From: Apus apus
Lineage: Eukaryota; Chordata; Aves; Apodiformes; Apodidae
DNA: 64,000 bases
NCBI RefSeq assembly: GCF_020740795.1
Contig: NC_067287.1
Coordinates: forward strand, 15,825,501 to 15,889,500
Direction: 5' to 3'
Shown: positions 21,227 to 33,150 of the stretch, in pieces
Numbering within the stretch: position 1 is the first letter of the stretch
How the letters are laid out: every line of letters begins with the position of its first letter
The notes under the pieces: generated by a model
What the model was told of the DNA's origin: nothing
What the model saw: the letters and a program-made list of their open reading frames with translations, nothing else
Database searches by the model: none
Translations under genes and position numbers: made by a program

Positions 21227-22776
21227 AATGAGAATGCCCATTTTGAGAGGCTTATTAAATGAAAGACTCTTACTGGGTGGAGTGAGGGATCACCTGCACT
21301 TTTTTCCCATGTCTATCTCTATGCTTCTGGCTAGGGGGTAAGTTGGGGTGTCAGATATTTGGGAGAAGGAACTAGCAGTAAACAAGGTAGAGAGCATTAG
21401 AGCCAGTCTGAAAGCCAGCATTTCAAGCTTGCAGAGGTAGAGAACCAACACACCTGAGAGCCAAAATGATATGGAGAAAGTCTCAGAAAGGACTCCAAGA
21501 ACCCGTCTCATATTGTTTAATTTCCTTCTCCATCTGGCCCACCAGGACTTTATGTACATCCTTAGTACAGCCATTAGGATAAAGCTGTGAAAGATACTGA
21601 CTGCCTCATTTCCTCCTTCCTTACTATTTGGCTGCTTGGTAGCATGTTTGCAGAAGAGGTTTGAACTTGCTGCACAGCATGCTCTGGAGCAGGATGCCTT
21701 AGACAAGAACCTGCAAGAAGGTAATGCAGAGCAGGAGGGTCCGGGTTTCACAGCAGGCAGCACGGCTGAACTGCCCTTTGTTTTAGGTCTTTTTTTCCCT
21801 GTCTGTGCTTCCCAGAAAACAGGATTAAGAAGATTTTTTAAATGCCAAACTACATGGAGGGTCCATTTTGATGGGTTCTGCGACTTATCCCAGCTGCCTG
21901 GAGCAACAGCTTCTGAATCCTGCTTCCCATACTGCCTTGGAAATGCTGGACTGTAAAAATGAACAGAGCTTGTTCACCCATCTTCAGCAGGGGCTTTGCA
22001 GGGAAGAGGGAGGAGGCTGCCTCTCCAGAAAGGTTGCTATCCAAGAGGCTGGGAACGGAAGCAGGTTCACCGTGGTGTGAACAAAGGCCTCCAGGCACAC
22101 CAGAGAGCATCTGCTCACCAGCTGATGGCAGTGCACCTGCTCAGCAAGTGCAGCCACGCTGCCCCTCTCCTTACTCTGCTCTCTGCACACCCAAGACCTG
22201 GTATCCATGCTTCCCTGTGCGACACAGCTAAATGTCAGTCCCAGCACACGGGAGAAACACTTTGCAGGAGGAAGAGCAGCTGCTGGGAGCTCTATTGGCA
22301 GTGATGTGGCAGCTGAGTCAGAAGGTGGTTCTAGCATAGGGTTACATTGTCAGCTTTCAGATGTTGGCCCTGGTGAAGAGGTTATAGCTGAGCCTTGATT
22401 AAAGCTTCTGCATCCGTACTGCAGCCCAGACCTAAATCCTACCCTGTCAGAGGGTGATTGTTTCTTAATTGTTGCAATATTTCTTCCAGGACTGGTCACC
22501 AGGCCTGGCATCAAAAGGGTGATTCTGAGTTGTAGAAAACTCTTTTGCGGGTTTTGTGCTAAGAGTGACTGAAACTTGCTACCGGTTCATTTCAACTGCA
22601 TCCACCGAACCGTAACTCACTACTGCACACAAGTTCAGCAGCAACATTCCCAAAACCCCCATAGAAGAAATTTACGGTTGCTCAATGCTCTGTTACTGGC
22701 GGCCACAACTGTGTGCACTCCACATGTCTTTGTAATCACTTAATGACTCATTTCCTTAATCTCTCATTTCCTATAG
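21227..22776. other. Non-coding unique sequence
   Basis: A relatively GC-rich section (about 21640-22400) has many overlapping open frames on both strands, the longest being 157 codons at 21290-21763 minus. None resembles a known protein. Text at 22455-22485 (ATTGTTTCTTAATTGTTGCA) is AT-rich and SOX-motif-like. I see no repeat. Confidence 0.5.
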
Positions 22777-22946
22777 CCTTATTACAAGCAATTCATAAAC
22801 CCAGATCCATAGCTGTTCTCTGGCTCAAGTCAGGAAGCACTGAACTGACTCTGCATCTGGTTGGTTGGCTGAAGTACCCCTCTCTGTTCCCCTCTGAAAC
22901 TTTCCACTGGACCCTGTCTTTTGCTGCAGTGACACCTACTGATGAG
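22777..22946 (+). other. Candidate internal exon
   Basis: The acceptor CTTAATCTCTCATTTCCTATAG ends at 22776 with plausible branch-point text (CTTAATG, CCTTAAT) just upstream. The donor GATGAG followed by GTAAGAGTG at 22947 is close to the vertebrate consensus. The 170 bases between are open in one frame, reading LLQAIHKPRSIAVLW at the start and TPTDE at the donor. I do not recognise the peptide, and no second exon is evident nearby. It could be a long non-coding RNA exon or chance; it has the best-matched splice signals I found. Confidence 0.15.
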
Positions 22947-25184
22947 GTAAGAGTGTATTAACTTCATGTTCCCTTGTTGCCAAACCCAGCCAGCAACCAC
23001 TTCCTGGCTCTAACCAGATGTTTCTGCTTTTCTGGAGCAAATTTCACACTACATCGGGAGAAGTTTTGCACGGTCTTGACTGTGATGCATCGGTGGCCAG
23101 CAGACCTGAACAGAGATCACCGCAGCAGGATGAAATGGCTCTTTATGTCAAGGCTTCTCATTCAGCCATCAACCAACTGGTGGCCTTGGGAATCAAACCT
23201 TGCAAAGCGGTGTTCCCTGAGGCAGCAGCAGACTTGAGAAGCAGCAGAACAATCAGCATGCCTTTGCTTTCCTCTCTGGGTTCTTTTTTTTTTTTTTTTT
23301 TTCTGAAGAAATAACTACTGCCATGAAGCCGTACCCTTGATACTTTCTCATAACACCCTGTGGTGGCTGGGAGATGGGGAGCAACAGCTTGAGCCCCATT
23401 GCTAAGTTCAGCCATGCCAAGAATTTCTATTTTAGTGTAAAGCATTTTCACTAAGCAATTATTTGGAAAATTTCAGCTTCAGTTACAACACTACCAAAAA
23501 ATGACCTGCAGCACCTCAAGAAGTGGGATAGGGTCAGTACTCCAGCAGGGCAAGAGCATAGCCAAGGAAAGGAAGAAGGAAATAGGACGCTTTGTCCCTG
23601 CAGACCTTGGCTTTAATCCACTTCAGCATGATGGCTACCTGTTCTCCAGTATATCTAAACATTGATTCCAGAGGGAGAGAGCATGATAAAGGAATGAGGA
23701 GAGGAGAGGATAGGATTAAAGTTATCAATACATTCCCCAATCTCCCCCGTACTTTGAGATCCTGTCTGACATTACTGCAAGTTAACATCTTTAAACTGAG
23801 GCCAGTGAGCCAGGGCCAGTGGATAAGTCATGTGAAGCAGTGCTGTAAATCCATGATCTCTGAGCCTGTCTGTGAAGGAAAGTACTGCAGAAATTGCATG
23901 GAGGCTTTGGGATATAACAGGTCTGCACAAGAAAAGGGGTAGTGGAGAGGCTCTATCTCACACTAGAAAACCTGGCTACATTTTTAGCCATTCCTTTGTA
24001 GGATCTGAGTGCCTGAACTTTAATTCCCCATGTCACTTTAACACAGAGCAATGCATCTTCACCATCCATCTTCCACATCACCATCACCACAGCACAAATG
24101 GGGCAAATACACTAACCTAAATGACTCACTCAGTGTATCAAGGAGGAGCTTGCTGAGATGCAGCAAAGTAAAGCAGAATCTGCCTGGAGCCCACAGTAAG
24201 CTTTCACCAATAGGTCCTCTTACCTGAAAGGATCTCAGTTATTTATTATTAGTTACTGGCTGCAGTATGTCAGGTACAGTATGTAACATCTCCTCCTTCT
24301 GGTCGGATTCTGCACACCTGTTGTGCTCACTTTTAATGTAAATTCAGTTTTCTGGGCACAAATTGGAATCCTCGTTGTTTTTTCACTCTGATTTCTCCTG
24401 TAGAACTCTCCAGAAAAGAGGCCGTATCTTGAAGACTCGAGACCTTTTGAAGATGGGAGGTGCCACTAAAAGAGTGAGATCATGGATGCAAATCCTTTCG
24501 TGTTGGATGAAGCTCCACAGTGAGAGGCATGGGGTCAGCAGTTTGAAAAGGTCTTCAGCTTTTTAAGAAATTCTATCATGGCTAATGGAGACATGAGCAA
24601 GGAGCACTGAACCACAGGGTTTCTGCAGAGCCCACAAACATAAACAGCAAGATCCTTCACAGATACCAGATTTGTCACAAATATATTAGAGCTGCAGAGT
24701 TCAGGGGAAGAGAGAGATGTCCTCAGGGTGGTGCATAGGCAGACAGACAGCAGAACAGCTTTTTAGTGTCTGATTTTTAGCATAATGCAACAAGACAGAT
24801 CACATAACATGAAAACCTTATCTAACTCCCCCCTGTACACAACCTGATCTGGCGCTACAAAGAGCTCCAGTGTTGCCAGCTGAGAAACCACAGTGTTTGC
24901 ACTGAGATCTCACAGTCCCCCAGAGCAGGAAGCCATGGCATCCCAACAGATTATCTGTGATTCCCAGTTTTTGCAGGCACAAGAGGTCAGTGCCACAGCG
25001 CCTGCAGGGAATGTGACTTTTCAGCTGTCTCGCTCTCCTCAGTACACTTTGACCTTTGTGCAATCTAATATCAAAGAACCAATTATTCTCAACACTCATA
25101 TATTTTCCTCCATAGACTCAATGCCACATGGTTGCCAGGAGCAAGACATCATGCTAATCAAGGCAATAATTCAAGGGAAGGCAG
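22947..25184. other. Non-coding unique sequence
   Basis: No gene is recognised. A T19 run lies at 23284-23302. A CAT/CAC-rich stretch at 24071-24090 encodes a few histidines in one frame by chance. Open frames up to 116 codons (23592-23942 plus) are unsupported. Confidence 0.55.
23284..23302. repeat. Poly(T) run, 19 bases
   Basis: A pure T19 homopolymer. No retroposed body or target duplication can be recognised next to it, so it is listed as a simple repeat. Confidence 0.95.
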
Positions 25185-25262
25185 CAGGGGGCTGTCATGA
25201 CCAGGAGCCCTGGGTTCCACTTCTGCCTCTCAGCCCTGAATATGGACTCAGTCCTACCTGAT
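25185..25262 (+). mobile_element. Possible MIR-like SINE 5' fragment
   Basis: GACCAGGAGCCCTGGGTTCC followed by ACTTCTGCCTCT matches the beginning of old amniote MIR-type SINEs (CAGGACTCCTGGGTTC, TATTCCTGGCTCTGCC) as I remember them. Similarity fades after about 40 bases, so this may be a truncated remnant or coincidence. Confidence 0.38.
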
Positions 25263-25832
25263 CCTTCTTTGTCTCTCCCCCCAGCCTTTGCCCTGGTCCT
25301 CTCCTGATGCAAATTATATACAAAAATTAAAGGAGATAGACCAATGCACACCAGTATCTCTTGCTGTAGCCATGTTTCTCTATCATCTACGGGTCTCATT
25401 GTAATAGAAGCACCCAGAATTTGCTCCCCTCTATCCTCATGGCTGCAGCAATGAGAGTCATTAGAAAACTGATAACTGGATGGATGGGGTGGGGGAGAAA
25501 AGATGAGGCTGCAGTTCCACAAGACAGCAAAGTGTCACACAGCACTCACTGTCCACAGCCTTGTTAGACCTCACCTGCCACCACAGCATACTGTGAGCTC
25601 TCAGCATCAGGATTAATGAAAGATTAAAGGCCCATCCTGGAAAGGCTCCAACAGCTGGCCTAAGGAGCTGCCTATAATTTTCCCACATATAAAAGGTGGT
25701 TAATATGCAAGAAAACGCATTCAGTGTCCCAAAGTACCGGCTCCTTGGTTAACTGAGTCAACCAAAATCCTGAAGCTAAGGAGCAAACATGTTTCCCAGT
25801 TCTGCTGAGTATTTGCCCCACCCTGGGGTGTT

Positions 25833-25847
25833 GATATATATATATAT
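25833..25847. repeat. (TA)n microsatellite
   Basis: A short pure AT dinucleotide run of about seven units, self-complementary and probably length-variable. Confidence 0.9.
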
Positions 25848-26925
25848 CTCTCCCAGTTTATACCTGAGCCCAAACAGGTTAGAAATTCAATTTCAAGTGA
25901 ATGGAGATACCCACTTTCCCAGGATAACATAGTACTACAATGTGGCCTCAAACAGAGTAAGATGAGGAGAACCTACCTTGTCAGCCCCTGGGAGGAAGAT
26001 GTTTTACAGGTATTTCATATGTTCTAATAGTGTTGTTGACTGTTCTGTCACTTAAATCTCAAGGGCTTTTTCAGTGGAAAGTGTGGAGTGCTGAGTGAGC
26101 ATGCTGGAAATTCATTCATCCCCTGCAGACAGGTGGGGTTAATCCTGAGTAGCACAAACCTAATGGGGGGATGGAAAAAAGAGGATAAACACATGGAAGA
26201 AATATAAGTTTAAAGACTTACTGCACAGCTAAACTAGATGGGTAGGACTATGCTTCAACATCATTTGCTTTGCTATAGTTGTTCCAGATTTCTTTGTTGC
26301 AAACTAAAAACACCTATGAAAAGCTTGGAAGCTTCAAATCCCACTTGTACTGCATGGAGGCAGTGGCTGCACTTTAAAAGAGCTCAGAATCAATCAGTGG
26401 CACATCCTGGGGTGCAAATCAGCTGAAGTTTAACCTTAATCACTGTGGGTAATCAGTGGAAAGCGCTCAGTTCAGGCTACAAAAGTAAACATACATGAGG
26501 CTGTAAATATTCAGAGCTTCTTAAGGAGAAAAAGTAGGAGGCAGGGATGTTTTTGGCTTAAGACTAAAACATAGTATTCAGAAAAAAGGACCAAATGCTT
26601 CAATTATAGAGCATTCAGACATGCATATGTAAGCAGTCTTTTTTTTCATAGTAGGATGCAAAATTTTCTTTTTGCAAACAGAAGAGGTAATTTCAACCTG
26701 AATAAGTTTGATTTTAAATGAACAAAAAGTCAATACTCCCTCTCCCAAAAGCAACTGATAAAGTATGTGAGCAGAAAAGCAAAACACTACAACTGAAATG
26801 TCTGCCTGTCTCCCTTAACATTAGGGCCCTTAGAGAGTCAGAGATGCTCTACTCCAAATGTAAAACCATTACATACTAGTGCTCTAAAAAAAATATATAT
26901 TAAAAAAGTCAGAGGCTGAGGTGTC

Positions 26926-26940
26926 TTTTTTTTTTTTTTT
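26926..26940. repeat. Poly(T) run, 15 bases
   Basis: A pure T15 homopolymer about 30 bases downstream of an A8 plus AT-rich run (26886-26906). No element body is recognised. Confidence 0.95.
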
Positions 26941-27559
26941 GCAACTGGAGCCCTGAGAAGATAGAAAACATATGCTCTGCCTTCTTTGTATGTATGTGGA
27001 TTTTTAAAAGGAGAGAAGCTACTCAAGGCACTGAAAATAATGACTTCTGGTGCCTAAGTGGAAGATGGAAGCTAAACTCTGTCTAATCAAGACTATGAAG
27101 TGAGTATGTGTGGGAAGAGAAGAGGAGGGAGAACTTCTTCTTACCAGGACACTTCATACCAGGACACACAGGAGCTCCTGCAGCTCCTGTGCAGAAGCTA
27201 ATGTTCCAATGTGCAGCTAGTACAGGTCCTTTTGGGTAATCGGATCCTCCAGCCAATAAAGGAAATGAGCTGCTGGTCCTAGCCCATGACACCTTAGCTC
27301 TCTGGATCCATGTCCTTGCTCTTCCAAGGACTGATGGATTCATGTGAAGCTCTGGTCATGTCTCATCAGTCTTTCCATCACTGATGCTCCCCAGTTCCCA
27401 GCATTCTGACCTAAGTTGTGCATGCCCTGGGGCTCCTGCATGGGTGAGAGTTTTAGTATGTGGCGTGGAAGGCCAGGAAAGTTGGCCCCATATAATTCAT
27501 GGTGAAAGCCTTCAAGGCCAACCCTTTTCTACACCTGTCTTCATACTTCTTTGCCTTTC

Positions 27560-27582
27560 ATTAATTGCACTTTATTAATTGC
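27560..27582 (+). promoter_or_regulatory. Repeated ATTAATTGC homeodomain-type motif
   Basis: The nine-base word ATTAATTGC occurs at 27560-27568 and again at 27574-27582, a centre spacing of 14 bases. TAATTG is a common homeodomain core and ATTAAT is palindromic. Two identical copies so close could be a paired binding site or a small duplication. Confidence 0.22.
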
Positions 27583-28781
27583 TTTTCTTATGTTGGAGGC
27601 ATAGGGGAGAAAGATGCAAGTGAAATGCTTCCCATGGAAGGAAGAAGGGTCTCAAAGTTGCCCCATGAGATGAATCACTTCTCTTACTCCAAAATTCAGG
27701 AAGAAACAGTGAGGACATTGTAGCAGGTGCTGAGCCTACTGCAGGGGCCGAGTCCCTCCTAATTAGCTCACCTCTCAAGAACTTATCTCCTGACTGGATC
27801 AGACCTTCAGACTACACAAGAGGAAAACTGTTGAAAGGAGGAAGTGGGTGAGGAGGATGTGTTTCTTACTTTTTCTCAGAGGCAACTCCATAAATCTCCA
27901 CATATTAAGGTCTTCCATATGCTGTTTTTCAATATCAGCTTGTCACTTCAAGCTGTCTGACGTGAACTGTTGGATGCATCTGCTCTTGTCTCCAGGACTC
28001 ATTCACATCCCACCCAGATGCCAGAAAAGGTTGAAAAGAACAGTAGAAAATGCAAAAGATGACAGTTTGGATCATAGATGTTTTCCAGAGTTGCAACCTA
28101 TTGACCCATTTTCAACAGGCTCAGTGGCATAGCCTATATATCAAGATCAGTGAACATCATCAGAAGGAAAAGGACTGTCTGAAACAAAAAAAATAAAACC
28201 AGTCTCCCGGTGTAGCTGAAGCAGCCAAATACTGCCTTCCTCAGCTCTCCCAGAACTTCCTGGATATCTAGCATCCATCCAGCACTTGAAGATTTCTGAC
28301 TCATTTCACAACAGAGTTCAGCAGGGCACTGGCATCTATTATCAGAGATTTTATTATTATTTTTTTTAGGGAAAAAATATGAACTCATATGGACCTATGA
28401 ACTGTTCTGCTCTTACTAATATATCCCTTGTTACCTGTACACACTCAAGTGCAAGAGATGCAGAAGCAGGCAGGAACAGAGCCAGCAATGAGAGAAAAGT
28501 AGCATTGCAGACCTGAAGTGAGCTGAGACTTCCACTTAAATCTCAGTGGCACAGGTCTCAGAAAGTTTGCAAGCTCGCATCTGAAGCTCAGCTTTGCAGC
28601 TGATTCTGCTCTTTACAGGATACAAAGAATTGCTAAATCCTAGATCCTAAAATTGAGCTTTAGCTCTCCTTCTGGATGCCAGTCCACAGCTTGGATTCAT
28701 ACAAGCTCTTGGGGATTGGGGTAGACCACTGGAGGTGCAAATACCTCATTGTTTACAAGCACTGGGAACCAGCAAAGCAAC

Positions 28782-28796
28782 TTTTTTTTTTTTTTT
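28782..28796. repeat. Poly(T) run, 15 bases
   Basis: A pure T15 homopolymer; no retroposed body is visible on either side. Confidence 0.95.
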
Positions 28797-28929
28797 AATG
28801 TTTTTTCCAGTCTGCTGGCTTTCTGGATATAGACATTTAAAATGAGTGCTGTGGGATTCATTGCCACAGGTTACTCTGGAAATCAAAAGCAGAAGTGGCT
28901 TAAAAATCAGAAGTGGCTGACCCATAAGT

Positions 28930-29080
28930 TTTGGGAGAACAAGTCCACTGGTAATTAATGCAACAGTCTAACTCCAGCCTCCAGCTTGAAAGGTTCCTAA
29001 ACAAGTGATTGCTGAGATAATATCATCAGCAAATACTACCTTATATGTGACCTGATTTTATACTCTCCCTTTACACATAC
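28930..29080. promoter_or_regulatory. Possible conserved non-coding element
   Basis: The block is complex and AT-leaning, with GGTAATTAATGCAAC near 28950 and GATAATATCATCAGC near 29016. It has no frame and no repeat. The call rests on texture and homeodomain cores only. Confidence 0.22.
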
Positions 29081-29676
29081 ACTATGGGTCATATTGGTGA
29101 GTGTCCTGGAAGAGATGGCTCATCTTATCTGAAACTTGGAGAAAACTGGAGAAGAAAAGTGCAATATCACTTCTTTTTTACCCTTTAAAACAACCTCCCT
29201 GAAGAAGCTTGATTCAAATTGGGAGCTAGTCAAGTTCAAACTGGAAAGTTAGGGAAAATTCTAACTTCCTCCAAAGAGCTGTATGTAGGGTTAGAGAAAA
29301 AATCCAAACAAACATAGCCTTCCACAGGGTTTTGTTGCCTTGGTACTCTCCTGGGAGCATTGCTGTGATATTTGAGAACATATAGCCCCTGCAGCTAAGA
29401 TCCAGCTGTGGAAGTGATGATATGCAGTAGTGACTAGGAATAACAGTGAACCAGGCTTCAGTGACCCAGCTGCCTCTCCTAGTCCTCACTTCTTTGTTTG
29501 CCTACTACAATAATAATGAGATATTTCCATTCAATACCAATGGGGTGTATGGAGGCTGTCATGGGGCTTGTACATGGGTATAGATGTATATTTCAAATAA
29601 AGTTTTCTGGGCTGATACAGGTTCTTTTGCTTTCTTCTCAGCCCTTGGCTTCTGTCAGCTATTATACTACTTGGGA

Positions 29677-29718
29677 AGAAAAAAACCCCAACAAACCTAA
29701 AAAAAACAACCAAAAAAG
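29677..29718 (-). repeat. A/C-rich tract (T/G-rich on minus strand)
   Basis: A-runs separated by CCCC, CC and single C bases. It belongs to the dispersed T/G tract set, in the reverse orientation. Confidence 0.8.
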
Positions 29719-29798
29719 CATTTTACTTTGTTCCAGTTGGCCTCAGCCCACCAAACTGTTCCACACAGAGTCAAATCCAGCTGTCAGGCAGTAATGGA

Positions 29799-29832
29799 TT
29801 TTTTTATTTATTTTTTTATTATTATTATTTTC
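29799..29832. repeat. T/A-rich low-complexity tract
   Basis: T-runs broken by single A bases and ending in ATT units. It is simple low-complexity sequence. Confidence 0.85.
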
Positions 29833-30371
29833 CCTGATCATTCCTAGGCTGAAGCTGAACTGATAACCTCAGACACTGTCTTTTCAGTCTGGCTGCAGAC
29901 CAAGAATGTCGTTTCACTAAGAAGTGCTGAGGTTTCAGAAACAAGGTTTTGCTGCAATGTGGAATGAAGCTGGGACTTTTAAAATGATGTCAAGAGACCG
30001 AGTGTGCCCTCACCTCTTCCTGCCCCTCACTGAATTCCCCTCTGCCCTCCTGGAGAGCAGTGCACCAATCTGTGTTGGGCAAAAAAAAATGATTGGGATG
30101 GTTCCTCACTTTGAAAGTTTGTTTGCCAGAAATTCTTTGGACTGTGGGGCAGAGAGAGTACAATGTCTTAGATTTTGTGTGCCAGGACAGATTAGTGGAG
30201 TGACCACCTAGCACAGCCTCCCTTTGGCAACAGGGCTGAGACTCCCTGGGGCAGAGGCACCACTCCATTGCCTCCAAGGAAGTAAACAGATGCTTTAGCA
30301 CTCTCTAGCTCCTAAAAGTCATCTTATTCCTGTGCCACAGACTTCTGCCTCTTCAGCTGAGTCTGCTCTTA

Positions 30372-30612
30372 GAATCATGGAATCACTTAGGTTGGAAAAG
30401 ACCTTTAAGATCATCTAGTCCAACCATTAGCCCTACTCTACCAAGTGCAGCTCTAAGCAGTATTCCCAAGTGCCACATCTAGACAACTTTTAAACATATC
30501 CAGGGATGGCAACTCGACCATGTCTCTGGGCAGTATGTTCCAATGTCTGTCAACCTTTCCAGTGGAAAGTTCTTTCTAATGTCTTATCTAAACCTCCCCT
30601 GGGCCAGCTTTT
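30372..30612 (-). mobile_element. CR1 LINE, truncated 3' end
   Basis: The plus strand reads the reverse complement of a CR1 3' end. AATCATGGAATCACTTAGG and GGTTGGAAAAGACCTTTAAG are followed by ATCATCTAGTCCAACC, then AAGTGCCACATCTAGACA, TCCAGGGATGGCAACTCGAC, CTGGGCAGTATGTTCCA and TCTAATGTCTTATCTAAACC. This order is the well-known avian CR1 3' untranslated end. Only about 240 bases remain, the usual 5' truncation, and no reverse transcriptase sequence is present. The copy is moderately diverged. It is the strongest single pointer to a bird genome, with the copy at 54028-54176. Confidence 0.93.
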
Positions 30613-30782
30613 TATGTGGCTTTGTTCACTTGAGGGGGCAGAGCCACCCAGCAGGAGCTGTCAGTGAACAGGGACCACTTCTAAAAGCACCAAGATGAAA
30701 TGACCCTGGTTTCTGCCCATAAACCCACCAAAACACTGCCAGAAGCTGAGGCTGAACCTCCCCACCTCAGTGAGCACCTATG

Positions 30783-30820
30783 CTCTTCTTTTTTGACCAC
30801 ATCTGCTGTTACAGGTAAGA
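30783..30820 (+). promoter_or_regulatory. Possible recursive splice (ratchet) site
   Basis: CTCTTCTTTTTTGACC leads to CTGTTACAG ending at 30814, immediately followed by GTAAGA (30815-30820). A 3' splice site fused directly to a near-perfect donor is the hallmark of recursive splice sites used inside very long vertebrate introns. The pyrimidine tract is interrupted, and whether the window is intronic is unknown, so chance is the default explanation. Confidence 0.15.
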
Positions 30821-32929
30821 GACACGTTTCTCTGAAATCACTACTTTTCCACAAAAACTTTCAGTTTTAATAACAATCAACAATGAAATTGTCACAAAAT
30901 CCCAAGCAAAATCTACTGTCAAGCATGAGAAGACGAATCCGTCACTTCCATCAAATTTGCTTCAATGCTGGCAGAAAATACCCATCCTGATGATTATTTA
31001 GCAACAAAGCCAGTTTGGCCCATTGCAAAGAAATGGACTGAGAGGTAGCTCAGCATAAGAAGTGAAGAGGCATCTATAATGCTAACATCCTTCCCAGGAA
31101 CATGCAGAAAATCCCCATCTGAATTGCTTAGATGCTTGGATGTCCTTTTCAGTCCCATGGCACCTTCTGTTTCCTCTTGCAATCCTTGAGATAGTCCTCA
31201 AAACTTACAGTTTTTATGGCAGGGGACAGAGTTGCAGCAGAGCATAGTCTGTGCCTCCCCACCTTCCAACCCTGGTGTCAAAAAGCACAAAGGAAAAGAT
31301 GAAGATTGCAGATTACCAGCTTAATCTGAGAGGTGTGCTCCTGCCCCTGCTAGAGGCTTCTCCACCCTCTCAAGTATGGTGTAGTTGAAAAAGATACTAG
31401 GGCTGCTAGAAAGCCAGGTGCTGAAGGGCTTCCATATTTATCTGGGTGCATAGCTGAGTGGCTTGCATATGTTCTCTGCTGCTGATCTGCACTCTATTAA
31501 TCTGCTTGGTGGATCTGTACAGCAACAGCCAGCCTTGCGTGGTATTGCCACATTTCCAGACAAGTAAAAATGCAACTAAAACTTTGAAGGTTTGTTTATA
31601 GTTTAAATTTTCCCTTAGTGCATTTGTTCCTTTGCTTGCGTGCATGAGAATGCGTGTCAAGGGGAAGGGAACAGTGCCTAAAGGAAATAAAAAAGTTTGT
31701 GGAATCATGTCTGCTGTTTTATCTAACAGTAGTTCACTAGGCCCAATGGAGAAGCCCAGGTCTAGACATCATGGTATATGCGATGGGTGTGTGACAGAGA
31801 GGGGGAAAAAAAAGAAAAATTGCCATATTGTTGTTGAAGTGGCTTATTTCCTTCGTCTCAGATACTGAACAAAATTTTAACGATGAAACCTGCTAACAGC
31901 TGGGGCTAATTTGGAGGTTATTTTTATTGCAAGAGCAGAAGACAATAAAAGGCCGGCCCCAAATGTGGCTCAGTTCAAAAGTTTGTCCCAGCAGACCTTC
32001 TAAAATAGTTGTGATTCGGCCTCCTCCATCCCCATTGTGTCACCTCTGCCTGGTAGCAGCGTGTCACGGGGATGTGATCACACGCTACATCTCCAAAGGA
32101 TGTGGAAGCTTCTGTAGGTTCATGCTTAGCAAATGTAAGGCAGGGCCAGGGCCTGCAGGGTTCATCTGGGGACTTCCTGGAAATTACGTCAGTGCTTACA
32201 TTTATATGTTGCTGAATTTTGAAAAATTATATGTGTTACTGCTGGTTGGCCCCATCTACTGTGGAGTAAAACTTGCTGTCTCAAGGTTGCTCAGGGCTCA
32301 TGGGAGGTTCAGAGCCAGGTCTTCTTCCCAGGACCTTGAGAAAGTATGGGATGCATTTGGCAGTCTGTTTTGTAGGATTACCTCCATGCAGACCTGAGCT
32401 TGAGGGGTTGATAGGGCTGGGTTGTTTGGCAAAGGCCATTTCCTAGCTGTGATCCTAGCTGCATGGAGGTGCCAAGGGAGCATACATGGTAGGCCACAAA
32501 GCGGGCCACCATGTCACCAGCCATCAAGGGACATCCTCACCCCTGGGCTCACCTGAGAAAGGAAAAGAACAGACACAAGCTTAGCCTTTTGGTACTGCTT
32601 GGAGCTTAAATTACTACCATAGGTTGCTAAGCTAAAACCATAGGCACTAGGGATAGAAGAGGATACCAGCTGAAGGGCAAAGAAAGGCTCCTTTCAGGAG
32701 TAAGAACCAGCACCTCTTGTGACGCTGCTCCACAAAATCATGCAGCACCTGTTGGGTCTTTTCTTGCCCCGTTCTCAGGATGCAGGAACAGCTTGGCTCT
32801 ATAAAAGCCCTGATGTGTTTGTTTTCATTCTGAAGAGCTAATCCAAACCCCCTCTCTTCCCAAAGGACAGGGAAGGAGGGGCTGGAGGGGGTATTTTTAT
32901 TTTTTTCCTTGCCGGGGAAACAGGTTGGA
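30821..32929. other. Non-coding unique sequence
   Basis: No gene is recognised. The longest open frame (31927-32397 plus, 156 codons) resembles nothing I know. GGCCGGCC at 31951-31958 is a rare palindrome here, directly after AATAAAA. A TATA-box-like CTATAAAAGCC occurs at 32799-32809 without CpG enrichment or any gene downstream. I see no interspersed repeat. Confidence 0.5.
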
Positions 32930-33150
32930 GCTGTTAAAATAATTGGCAGCAGTAGATTCCTGCAGATTTCTTCAGCTGCATTTTAAAATGGAGTGGTTTT
33001 CTTCTTCTCCCTTTCTCCCCTTGTTTTTTTGTCTTCTGATTTAGCCATAAAATTGCCATTTATGACATTAACAGTTGCAGAAAGCAGGAGTTTTCCTCAT
33101 TAAAGTGGCTCTGCTCACAGGTTCTGGTAATATCATTTGGTGGGAAGGAC
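32930..33150. promoter_or_regulatory. Candidate conserved non-coding element
   Basis: High-complexity text contains GTTAAAATAATTGGC near 32934, GCATTTTAAAATGG near 32979 and GCCATAAAATTGCCATTTATG near 33045. It has no repeat and no long open frame through the AT-rich core. It resembles enhancer-type conserved sequence; conservation is unmeasured. Confidence 0.32.

Larger units (their letters stand above)
25263..30371. other. Non-coding unique sequence with simple repeats
   Basis: No gene is recognised in this 5-kb stretch; open frames are all below 125 codons and overlap on both strands. Blocks at 25600-25700, 26400-26540 and 28930-29080 are AT-rich and complex and might be regulatory. Separate entries cover the simple repeats and a paired homeodomain motif. 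No interspersed repeat is seen until the CR1 that follows. Confidence 0.5.

Noticed and set aside
24071..24090. CAT/CAC run encoding histidines
   Set aside because: Only a short codon coincidence in an unsupported frame.
32799..32809. TATA-box-like CTATAAAAGCC
   Set aside because: Several TATA-like words occur in AT-leaning DNA by chance, and no transcription unit follows.
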